Positions 1 to 4,877 of a DNA stretch of 5,069 bases are shown here, in pieces; position 1 is the stretch's first letter, and every line of letters starts with the position of its first letter. The stretch is from Bacteroidaceae bacterium. GTDB lineage: Bacteria; Bacteroidota; Bacteroidia; Bacteroidales; Bacteroidaceae. The DNA lies in assembly GCA_028709135.1 (NCBI GenBank), contig JAQVXN010000172.1, positions 1 through 5,069 of the forward strand. The letters run 5' to 3'. Under the pieces are notes generated by a model. The model ran no database searches. It had not been told where the DNA came from and saw only the letters and a program-made list of their open reading frames with translations. Made by a program: the position numbers and the translations under genes.

Positions 1-97
1 TTTACATCATAATTATCACAGTATGAATATGCATTTTATGAAAGAAAATGCAAGAACTGGAAAACGATTCTCCTTATGCCGGACTTCTCTTGTTTCT

Positions 98-427
98 TCA
101 AAATGGAAGTTTTTCATCCTTCTCTTTTTTCTCTTTTACGACGTCCTCCGAACCTTCTGGCGTCGGAACTTGTTCATCTTCCTCTTCAGATCGCTCTTCC
201 GCATAATCTTCATCAGGTTTATTCTCATTAAATACAGGCCGTCTATGTACACCACGAGCCTTCTGCATCCATTCTGGCATACCATTCACATCTCGCTTAA
301 TGCCTTCTTGATGTTCCAAAATAGCATTTTTCCTACGTTCCTCTCTCAAAGCATCCCGCAACCTCTTGTTCTCCTCCATAAGAGCACTGCGACGAGAACG
401 TTTCGTTCTCTTCTTTGCAGACTCCAT
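98..427 (-). CDS. Hypothetical charged, coiled-coil-like protein (109 aa)
   Basis: I do not recognise this family. The N-terminus is strongly basic (Lys/Arg-rich, residues 2-13). A Glu/Arg/Leu-rich stretch that could form a coiled coil follows (about 16-40, including EENKRLRDALREERR). A middle segment contains Trp53 and a RGVHRRP motif (about 59-64), and the tail is very acidic then Lys/Glu-rich (about 70-107). There is no signal peptide or membrane segment, so it is probably cytoplasmic; the basic head could bind nucleic acid, but that is inference. The start chosen is the ATG at 427; Met17 (ATG near 379) is the alternative. The plus-strand frame opposite it gives a low-complexity Phe/Ile/Leu-rich protein and is less credible. 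Base composition is nearer the right-hand backbone than the nuclease region. It may also be the last gene of the small-frame cluster upstream. Confidence 0.5.
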   Translation of the reverse strand: MESAKKRTKRSRRSALMEENKRLRDALREERRKNAILEHQEGIKRDVNGMPEWMQKARGVHRRPVFNENKPDEDYAEERSEEEDEQVPTPEGSEDVVKEKKEKDEKLPF

Positions 428-435
428 ATTTTCTT

Positions 436-469
436 CAAAATTACTGAAATATCCTACTCAAATCTCAAA
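436..469 (-). promoter_or_regulatory. Possible Bacteroidetes-type promoter for the 109-aa gene
   Basis: On the minus strand there is a TAATTTTG box (443-436), matching -7 TAnnTTTG, with TTTG (469-466) 22 nt upstream; the usual spacing is 19-21. Only 8 nt separate the box from the ATG at 427. Either the message is leaderless, or translation starts later (Met17), or the match is accidental. Confidence 0.3.
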
Positions 470-582
470 ACCAGTACAATTTTCCTCTTCATTTATATGA
501 TTTCAACTAAATGCCCATCTTGTTGAAAACTCAACAAATATATTTGAAGCACAACAAGATTCGCCATCAGCACCCTTTGTTT

Positions 583-744
583 TCAAAAAGCCGACAGTAA
601 GCTGTTCGTCGAAAACGACTCTCCCAGCACATTTTCAAGTCTATTCTCAATAATTTTCAGAATAACCTTGCAAAACAAACGAATGGCCTCTTCTGTAAAA
701 CGAATAGCCTCACGTAAACGACAAATGGCCTCACAGAAATACAT
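583..744 (-). CDS. Small heptad-repeat protein (53 aa), unidentified
   Basis: An ATG at 744 opens a 53-codon frame ending in TGA at 583. The protein begins MYFCEAICRLREAIRF. The tripeptide EAI recurs at residues 5-7, 12-14 and 19-21, an exact seven-residue period, with Arg/Glu between, as expected for an amphipathic helix. The helix seems to continue through CKVILKIIENRLENVL (about 25-40) before a Ser-rich tail. The three EAI heptads are encoded by three diverged 21-nt units. Amino-acid repeats kept across differing codons favour past or present translation. The same frame continues upstream past a TAA at 763-765 into another open segment, so this may be the 3' part of a broken longer gene. 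No homologue is recognised and no function is proposed. Confidence 0.4.
   Translation of the reverse strand: MYFCEAICRLREAIRFTEEAIRLFCKVILKIIENRLENVLGESFSTNSLLSAF
670..732 (-). repeat. Three tandem 21-nt units inside the 53-aa ORF
   Basis: Read on the minus strand, the units are 732-712, 711-691 and 690-670. Each begins GAGGC(C/T)ATT(C/T)GT, then diverges. The period is exactly seven codons, so the repeat keeps the reading frame and produces the EAI heptads. Confidence 0.7.
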
Positions 745-798
745 CAAAGAAAGTACTGTAAATTAACATATTAGAAGAGCAAGACAAAAGCTGTAAAC

Positions 799-827
799 AG
801 CAAAACATTTACTTCTTCTGTTTTGCT
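799..827. repeat. Perfect 9-bp inverted repeat (hairpin)
   Basis: AGCAAAACA (799-807) and TGTTTTGCT (819-827) are perfect reverse complements around an 11-nt loop. No T-run follows on either strand, so a simple intrinsic terminator is unlikely. It could be an RNA hairpin or a protein-binding site. Confidence 0.5.
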
Positions 828-882
828 TCGCAACAGCACTACAAATAACAAGATTCTTTGCAACTTCATGTATCACAAGATT
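826..882 (-). repeat. Two diverged tandem units encoding an NLVI motif
   Basis: On the plus strand, unit one (826-855, 30 nt) and unit two (856-882, 27 nt) both begin CTT(C/T)GCAAC and end CACAAGATT or AACAAGATT. Both lengths are multiples of three. On the minus strand both encode an N-L-V-I core with a following V-A-K. A third copy of the ACAAGATTCGC end lies near 554-564, where a 24-codon frame (567-493) starts MANLVV. Confidence 0.5.
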
Positions 883-1038
883 CGCGGAGACATGCGGCAA
901 TATTTCTTATCGACAAGGCCAGATCCATTTTGTAGAATATCTTGGACAGATATATTTTCGCGTTTATTTCAAGCTGTTTTAATGTTTACAAAAATATCAA
1001 GCATGGTCAGGTCTAAAAATTGTAATCATAATTGCATT

Positions 1039-2139
1039 TTACTCATTATCCTTGTTTATGTACTTCGTTATGGAAGTTTTCAATTCTTCTTGATAATCAA
1101 AAATTTCATCGAGGGAATTAATCGGATGTTTTTCCTCTTTTTTTTCGGCATCGAATATTCCAATCTGTTTGTTTGCATGATTAAAATATAATCTGCAGAC
1201 AGGTTTTCTGTTATTATCATCTATAAAAATTGCGAAATAACTCTGTGCGTCTCTATAGGTAATTCTTTCTGATTCAATTGATTTACGCAATATCGATTTC
1301 ACTATATAGAATCCTTCTATTTCCTCCTCTGTTGTAACTATTTTAGAAGAATTTTCGTCTATATTGATAGTTGCGTCTGTGTTAATTTCTGATTTGCCTT
1401 TTGAATTGTCAGCAGAATCAGCATTCTCAGTAGTTTTTATTGCAATATTAAGTCTCTCAGACATAATATCGTTAACAAGACTTGCAAATGAACGTTTAAT
1501 TAGTTCCGTAAATTGTTCTGTTATCTTTTGTGTAATTACTCCGTCATAGACTCTTTTTGTTAAAGTTTTAACAAATTCTGGTGAAGGGTTTGTAAACTCA
1601 GATTTTATAGTCGATTTCAATTCAGACATGTATTTTAGTTCGCTAGCCGAACTAAGTATATTGCTCATATCGAAGTACGATTTATGAAATTTTTTTAGTT
1701 CCTCTATTTGAAACTCTTTAATATTTTCAAAATCAAATTCAAGAAAAGGAGTTTCATCCATGATGTTTTCTTTCACTAGATCTGTATAAAATCTATATTT
1801 AAGTCCATTTGTAAGAACACCAAATTTTGCTTTTGACGCTACAAAATATTTTTGTAATTGACAATCATGCAAATCAAGATTTTGTTTCCAATGTTTACAC
1901 TCTATAAGCATAATAGGTTCATTGTCTTTCATGATTGCATAATCAATTTTTTCTCCCTTCTTCTTTATGAGGTCACAATCCATTTCAGGAACCACCTCCA
2001 GCGGGTTAAAAACGTCATAACCAAGCATTTGTATAAATGGCATGATAAACGCATTTTTCGTTGCTTCTTCGGTCAATATCTGTTCTTTAAGATTAGATAC
2101 CCGATCTGCCAATTGCTTTACATTGTCTTTAAAATCCAT
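1039..2139 (-). CDS. Orphan HsdR_N-like PD-(D/E)XK restriction endonuclease (366 aa)
   Basis: This is a predicted Mg-dependent DNA endonuclease resembling the N-terminal nuclease domain of type I restriction R subunits, of the kind often annotated as predicted type IV restriction enzymes. The N-terminal half carries the expected core: TEEATKNAFIMPFIQMLGYD (about 23-42, with the conserved Glu), Asp66 in KIDYAI, Glu80 and Lys82 in LIECK, then Gln94 and Lys97 in the QLQKY helix. Residues about 140-235 look helical. A Ser/Asp/Asn/Thr-rich linker (about 236-270) leads to a second domain (about 271-362) with EEIEGFYIVKSILR and YFAIFIDDNNRKPVCRLYFN, a tail I associate with this family. The helicase/ATPase part of HsdR is absent, and no methyltransferase or specificity gene is in the window. 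The start is ATG 2139 after an AT-rich leader. No terminator is evident downstream. Whether it cuts modified or unmodified DNA cannot be told from sequence. Confidence 0.85.
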   Translation of the reverse strand: MDFKDNVKQLADRVSNLKEQILTEEATKNAFIMPFIQMLGYDVFNPLEVVPEMDCDLIKKKGEKIDYAIMKDNEPIMLIECKHWKQNLDLHDCQLQKYFVASKAKFGVLTNGLKYRFYTDLVKENIMDETPFLEFDFENIKEFQIEELKKFHKSYFDMSNILSSASELKYMSELKSTIKSEFTNPSPEFVKTLTKRVYDGVITQKITEQFTELIKRSFASLVNDIMSERLNIAIKTTENADSADNSKGKSEINTDATINIDENSSKIVTTEEEIEGFYIVKSILRKSIESERITYRDAQSYFAIFIDDNNRKPVCRLYFNHANKQIGIFDAEKKEEKHPINSLDEIFDYQEELKTSITKYINKDNE

Positions 2140-2184
2140 ATCTTAATTTTTTAAATATTCACAAGGCTAAATCCTGATAATTAA

Positions 2185-2328
2185 TTATTGTTTAAAAGCT
2201 TTTGCTATCCTTTCACCTAAAACCGCACCATCTTGAAATTCACAATCCTTTATATTAACAACAAAGCATCCATCAACTCGTATACCCTTTGATATTGCAT
2301 CATCAAGATATTCTTTGCAGAATAGCAC
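2185..2328 (-). pseudogene. Unidentified 47-codon gene tail upstream of the nuclease
   Basis: The frame is open from GTG 2328 to TAA 2185 and reads like real protein: EYLDDAISKGIRVDGCFVVN (residues about 6-25), then IKDCEFQDGAVLGERIAKAF. An in-frame TAA lies just upstream. A neighbouring frame is open upstream of that point (ISFKQEKDKCYS), suggesting a frameshift or a 5' deletion. It ends 45 nt before the nuclease ATG and is oriented the same way, so both could share a transcript from the promoter at 2383-2413. I cannot assign a family. It could alternatively be an intact small protein starting at GTG. Confidence 0.4.
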
Positions 2329-2382
2329 TTATCTTTTTCTTGTTTAAAGCTAATTTAGTTCATCAATTTAATATACTTTCTA

Positions 2383-2413
2383 CAAAAGTACGTAATAAAT
2401 TTCTAAATTCAAA
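2383..2413 (-). promoter_or_regulatory. Strong Bacteroidetes-type promoter upstream of the nuclease locus
   Basis: On the minus strand, TTTG (2413-2410), a 19-nt spacer and TACTTTTG (2390-2383) fit the -33 TTTG / -7 TAnnTTTG consensus exactly. Transcription should begin near 2376 and run through the 47-codon remnant into the nuclease gene. No similar promoter is seen directly before the nuclease ATG, so this is the best candidate for its expression. Confidence 0.6.
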
Positions 2414-3019
2414 TAGATAATGCAACTAAAAAAGGAACAAGAATTACTTTTGCTTTATGCAAAGAAATCCAATCAACTATAAGGATATCCTGTACAGGTT
2501 GCTTCTTAAAGGCATGCTTTACTATTTTTGATTTTACTGATTATTCAGGGCTTAGGACGTAAAATAAATTCGTTGCGTTCAAATAATTGATTCGATCGTA
2601 TTTTTCAAATTTTGACTTGCTCAATCAAAGTTGATCACGCAGTGCGTTATAAAAAACGCGTCGCATCGCCAAAGAAACACACCGCGTCACATAGCATGAG
2701 AAGTAACTTTTCATTTAGAAAAGTGTGTCCTGATAGAATTTTAGCCAAATAATGAAATATATCAAGAGTCTCAAAAAACCTACGAGGTAAAAAGTTTCTG
2801 CATAATTAAAGTCCTAACCTATAAAACGCTGTTTTAAAAACAGGAAATGTAATTGAAGCATTTAAAATTCGCGTTGTCAGATGGATGCGGAGTCCAGTAG
2901 AATCTGTTGTTACCTAAATTTTAATGCTAAACGAATCCATACTTTTTCTGAGCTGGATTCTACTTTAGTTATCTTGAAATAAGGAATAAACTCCGACGGA
3001 AACATTAAATGGGAAATTT
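2414..3019. other. AT-rich gene-poor stretch with decayed fragments
   Basis: No intact gene is visible. A 20-codon plus-strand frame at 2420-2482 (MQLKKEQELLLLYAKKSNQL) looks like a natural N-terminus but stops at once. On the minus strand one frame from 2815 to 2541 holds only two stops, splitting it into pieces of 33, 29 (ATG 2714 to TGA 2625) and about 25 codons; the last contains KYDRINYLNATNLFYVLSPE. A 7-bp inverted repeat (TTAGGAC 2552-2558 / GTCCTAA 2811-2817) brackets that frame. Further on are a 15-nt palindrome (CTGTTTT-A-AAAACAG, 2829-2843) and a 9-bp inverted repeat (2896-2904 / 2956-2964). The whole stretch reads as eroded accessory DNA. Confidence 0.5.
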
Positions 3020-3103
3020 CTAATAACCGCCATTTGTTAAATCCCCAACTTTACCGGCTGAGCCTGCTTTTGCTTTAAATACTGTCAGTGATATTGTTGC
3101 CAT
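3020..3103 (-). pseudogene. Fragment resembling a tyrosine recombinase N-terminus (27 codons)
   Basis: ATG 3103 opens MATISLTVFKAKAG and the frame stops at TAG 3020 after KVGDLTNGGY. From memory, Bacteroidetes phage and conjugative-element integrases often begin MAT(I/V)(S/T)L.V.KAKA before their arm-binding domain. The later residues do not fit that pattern, so the gene looks truncated by an internal deletion. Another downstream frame (NFPFNVSVGVYSLFQDN) is open for about 20 codons. The start lies about 150 bases beyond the 3' end of tRNA-Arg, a usual position for an integrase of an element inserted in a tRNA gene. The match is short, so the identity is tentative. Confidence 0.3.
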
Positions 3104-3129
3104 GTTAGATTAAAATTAAATTCAGAACA

Positions 3130-3162
3130 CTCAAAAAACACGCGTTTCGTGTCAAATTTGAG
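3130..3162 (-). terminator. Hairpin with T-run, possible terminator or operator
   Basis: On the minus strand an outer stem CTCAAA/TTTGAG encloses an inner stem ACACG/CGTGT with loop AAACG, and six T follow the inner stem (3138-3133). It could stop read-through from the tRNA gene. Its place 27 nt before the integrase-like ATG would also suit an operator. Confidence 0.35.
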
Positions 3163-3210
3163 AATAAATGAATTTTTTTTTAATCAATAGCGATTCTTGG
3201 ATTTTCATTG

Positions 3211-3245
3211 AAAGCCCCTAAAGAACGGTGCTCAGGGCTTTTTTT
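3211..3245. terminator. Intrinsic terminator hairpin just beyond tRNA-Arg
   Basis: Arms at 3211-3219 and 3234-3241 (AAAGCCCCT / AGGGCTTT, one bulged C) enclose a 14-nt loop. The long T-run (3239-3245) is on the plus strand; on the minus strand only a short T tract follows. It lies 6-40 nt past the tRNA 3' end, so it probably ends the tRNA transcript and may also block transcription from the left. Confidence 0.5.
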
Positions 3246-3250
3246 AAAAG

Positions 3251-3325
3251 TGATTCCGCTGGGATTCGAACCCAGGACCCACGCCTTAGAAGGGCGTTGC
3301 TCTAATCCAACTGAGCTACGGAACC
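3251..3325 (-). tRNA. tRNA-Arg (anticodon UCU)
   Basis: On the minus strand the 75-nt cloverleaf is complete. The acceptor stem is GGTTCCG/CGGAATC with one G-U pair and discriminator A. The D arm is GCTC...GAGC, the anticodon stem ACGCC/GGCGT with loop CTTCTAA, the variable loop has 5 nt, and the T arm is CTGGG-TTCGAAT-CCCAG. The anticodon TCT (3290-3288) reads AGA and AGG codons. CCA is not encoded. Its 3' half faces the decayed island, as expected if the gene served as an attachment site. Confidence 0.95.
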
Positions 3326-3338
3326 TCAATTTGAAGTG

Positions 3339-3369
3339 CAAAATTACAGTTTTTTGGCGATTTGGCAAA
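3339..3369 (-). promoter_or_regulatory. tRNA-Arg promoter (-33/-7)
   Basis: On the minus strand, TTTG (3369-3366), an exact 19-nt spacer and TAATTTTG (3346-3339) match the Bacteroidetes consensus. Thirteen nucleotides separate the -7 box from the tRNA 5' end. The tRNA is thus transcribed independently of the upstream operon, whose terminator ends about 10 nt before the -33 box. Confidence 0.7.
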
Positions 3370-3379
3370 CAGTACAGAC

Positions 3380-3414
3380 AAAAAGTTGAATTTAATTTAT
3401 CTTTTCAACCTTTT
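3380..3414 (-). terminator. Intrinsic terminator of the bat-PAP2 transcript
   Basis: On the minus strand AAAAGGTTGAA (3414-3404) pairs with TTCAACTTTTT (3390-3380) over 11 bp including one G-U, around a 13-nt loop. The second arm ends in a T-run. The first arm overlaps the PAP2 stop codon. The A/T-symmetric stem could also act on the plus strand. Confidence 0.7.
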
Positions 3415-4087
3415 AGAAGAAAGGAAATATGAACAGCACGCAGTAATTAAGCAAAATACACGCTGAGAGCGCATTCATATCGGCAATACGAAAACCAGAC
3501 GATGTGGTTTTCTCCTTGTTAGGAGGTGTTGAATATGAAATTTTGCGCGAAGCATAAAAAAGATAAAGTCCATATCCAATCACAAAACCAACCAGTGTGC
3601 CAACCAAGACGTCACCCACATAATGAACTCCGAGATACAGACGCGTATAACAATTCAAAGCTGCCCAGCTCATGAGCAAGATGCCTGTAAGACGGTGTCG
3701 GAAAAGCAGCATAAGAAATACCGCCACCGTAAATGTATTAGAAGCATGAGCAGAGAAAAAACCATATTTACCACCACGATAATTATTGACCACATCGACG
3801 AGATACATCAGTTGTGGGTCGTTGGCAGGTCGAAAACGCTCCGTAAGAGGTTTTACAATACTGGAAGAAAGTTGGTCCGACAAAAAAATGCCCATTGAAA
3901 TCATCAGTATGGCCATCCACAACATCTTGGCTCCGCCATTACGATAAATAATGTAAAGCACCAAAAGTCCAACAGGAATCCACGTCAATGTTTGTGTTGC
4001 CATATAAATTGCGCCATCAAACATGAGAGAATGACTACCGTTCAAAAATAACGTAAGGTTTCTATCCAGAGTCAGTATTTCGTGCAT
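3413..4087 (-). CDS. PAP2-family membrane phosphatase (224 aa)
   Basis: This is an integral membrane phosphatase of the type 2 phosphatidic acid phosphatase superfamily, which removes phosphate from lipid phosphates or undecaprenyl pyrophosphate. All three catalytic motifs are visible: KPLTERFRP (79-87), the FSAHAS segment with His114 (about 111-116), and TRLYLGVHYVGD with Arg149, His155 and Asp159. Hydrophobic segments lie around 35-48, 57-72, 119-129, 133-145, 160-178 and at the C-terminal end (about 208-224), with a hydrophilic Lys/Ser/Thr-rich stretch at 180-200. The active site is expected on the outer face of the inner membrane. The start is ATG 4087, 43 nt after the batE stop, with no obvious promoter between, so cotranscription with batE is likely. 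Substrate cannot be read from sequence; undecaprenyl-PP recycling, lipid A dephosphorylation and phosphatidylglycerol phosphate are all possible. Confidence 0.9.
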   Translation of the reverse strand: MHEILTLDRNLTLFLNGSHSLMFDGAIYMATQTLTWIPVGLLVLYIIYRNGGAKMLWMAILMISMGIFLSDQLSSSIVKPLTERFRPANDPQLMYLVDVVNNYRGGKYGFFSAHASNTFTVAVFLMLLFRHRLTGILLMSWAALNCYTRLYLGVHYVGDVLVGTLVGFVIGYGLYLFYASRKISYSTPPNKEKTTSSGFRIADMNALSACILLNYCVLFIFPFF

Positions 4088-4130
4088 AAAATATAGATAT
4101 ATGTTATGAATTTTAGAAAAGTGTATCTGG

Positions 4131-4877
4131 CTAAATAATCTCCATGTCTGTTTTTTGCATCCAACCGGTTTTACCGTCAGAGATTTTTATTTCCACCCAA
4201 TCACGCATAGAATTGTCCAATATTTTCACTTTGGTACCTTCATGAAGAGAAAATAGGACCGTACCTGAAGCTGCCGGTGAACTTTTAATCCGGCTTGTTT
4301 CCATCACAACGGCATGCGTATTGTCCAAATATTGTTTACGTTGCAAATACGCAAAAATATTAAAGACAAAAGTCAAAAAGAACATCACCACAGCAGCAAA
4401 AAATCCGATTTTACGAAACAGTAGTCGACGTCCGAATACGTAAACAAGAACACCAGAAAGCATGAATACAAAAGCTCCGATAGAAAGACGTCCCCATTGA
4501 TCGGTATTCATACTGTTAAGAAATGAACGAAACCAGTAAACCAAGAAAAAACCATCGTTAGACTCTATTTTGTCCACCGTCTTACTGCGTGCCAAAGCCA
4601 GATTAAAACGAATATCCGCATCACCGGGTTCACGATTGGCAGCACGTTCATAATTAAGAATGGCATGTCCCATATCGTGGAGGCGATAATAGGCATTACC
4701 TAAATTATAATAGATGGTGGCATTGTCGCCTTGCTGAAGGATTTTTTGATAAAGTGTAATGGCCTGCTCATATTTTCCAGCCGCATACATGCTGTCGGCC
4801 AACGACTTCTGAATTTCAGCAGCCTGCACACCGAGCAGCGAGAGAAAAAGGATGAGGAGTGAAAATATACGTTTCAT
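4131..4877 (-). CDS. batE: BatE: TPR and SH3-domain aerotolerance protein (248 aa)
   Basis: BatE is the last member of the Bacteroides aerotolerance (bat) operon, whose products are thought to form an envelope complex; its biochemical role is unsettled. The order of parts fits. There is a signal peptide at 1-19 ending VQA, and about two tetratricopeptide repeats (25-95; YAAGKYEQAITLYQKIL, then YYNLGNAYYRLHDMGHAILN). Two membrane segments follow (about 131-149 and 157-177), and then a bacterial SH3-like domain (about 187-246, with VLFSLHEGTKVKILD, DWVEIKISDGKTGW). The TPRs should therefore face the periplasm. The start ATG 4877 overlaps the batD stop in an ATGA, implying translational coupling. 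The length is normal for the family and no damage is visible. Confidence 0.9.
   Translation of the reverse strand: MKRIFSLLILFLSLLGVQAAEIQKSLADSMYAAGKYEQAITLYQKILQQGDNATIYYNLGNAYYRLHDMGHAILNYERAANREPGDADIRFNLALARSKTVDKIESNDGFFLVYWFRSFLNSMNTDQWGRLSIGAFVFMLSGVLVYVFGRRLLFRKIGFFAAVVMFFLTFVFNIFAYLQRKQYLDNTHAVVMETSRIKSSPAASGTVLFSLHEGTKVKILDNSMRDWVEIKISDGKTGWMQKTDMEII

Larger units (their letters stand above)
745..1038 (-). other. Stretch between nuclease and small ORF: broken small frames and short repeats
   Basis: No intact gene is convincing here. Two overlapping minus-strand frames look like decayed coding sequence. One is open from 985 to a TGA at 866 (39 codons, containing KQLEINAKIYLSKIFYKMD; an ATG at 928 lies inside it). 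The other is open from 906 to a TAA at 763 (47 codons, no internal ATG), with the repeated motif NLVIHEVA / NLVICSAVA. A short frame with an ATG at 1004 (MLDIFVNIKTA, then stop) would join the first with a frameshift. A TATTTTTG box at 996-989 resembles a -7 promoter element but lacks a good -33 partner. The plus-strand frame beginning at 823 runs into the antisense of the nuclease gene and is not supported. Confidence 0.4.

Noticed and set aside
16..117. Minus-strand 33-codon frame starting MKNFHFEET, overlapping the 109-aa gene by 20 nt
   Set aside because: It is short, has no recognisable feature, and sits at the window edge; it could be the broken start of a further gene, but nothing confirms it.
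23..526. Plus-strand 167-codon frame
   Set aside because: It is antisense to the 109-aa gene and is a low-complexity Phe/Ile/Leu/Arg/Ser-rich translation without domains.
670..882. CRISPR array
   Set aside because: The repeat units are diverged, adjacent without unique spacers, and multiples of three in length, which fits in-frame repeats.
823..1191. Plus-strand 122-codon frame
   Set aside because: Its second part is antisense to the confidently called nuclease gene, and no motif or promoter supports it.
2499..2530. Plus-strand TTG-N21-TATTTTTG promoter-like pair
   Set aside because: No credible plus-strand gene follows, and such motifs occur by chance in AT-rich DNA.
3180..3432. Frames of 62 and 74 codons on both strands over the tRNA
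   Set aside because: They run through the tRNA-Arg gene and its flanking signals, so they are spurious.
2713..4124. A 13-base match (TTTAGAAAAGTGT) near 2713-2727 and 4111-4124
   Set aside because: One short AT-rich match in about 5 kb can be chance, and the flanks do not align.
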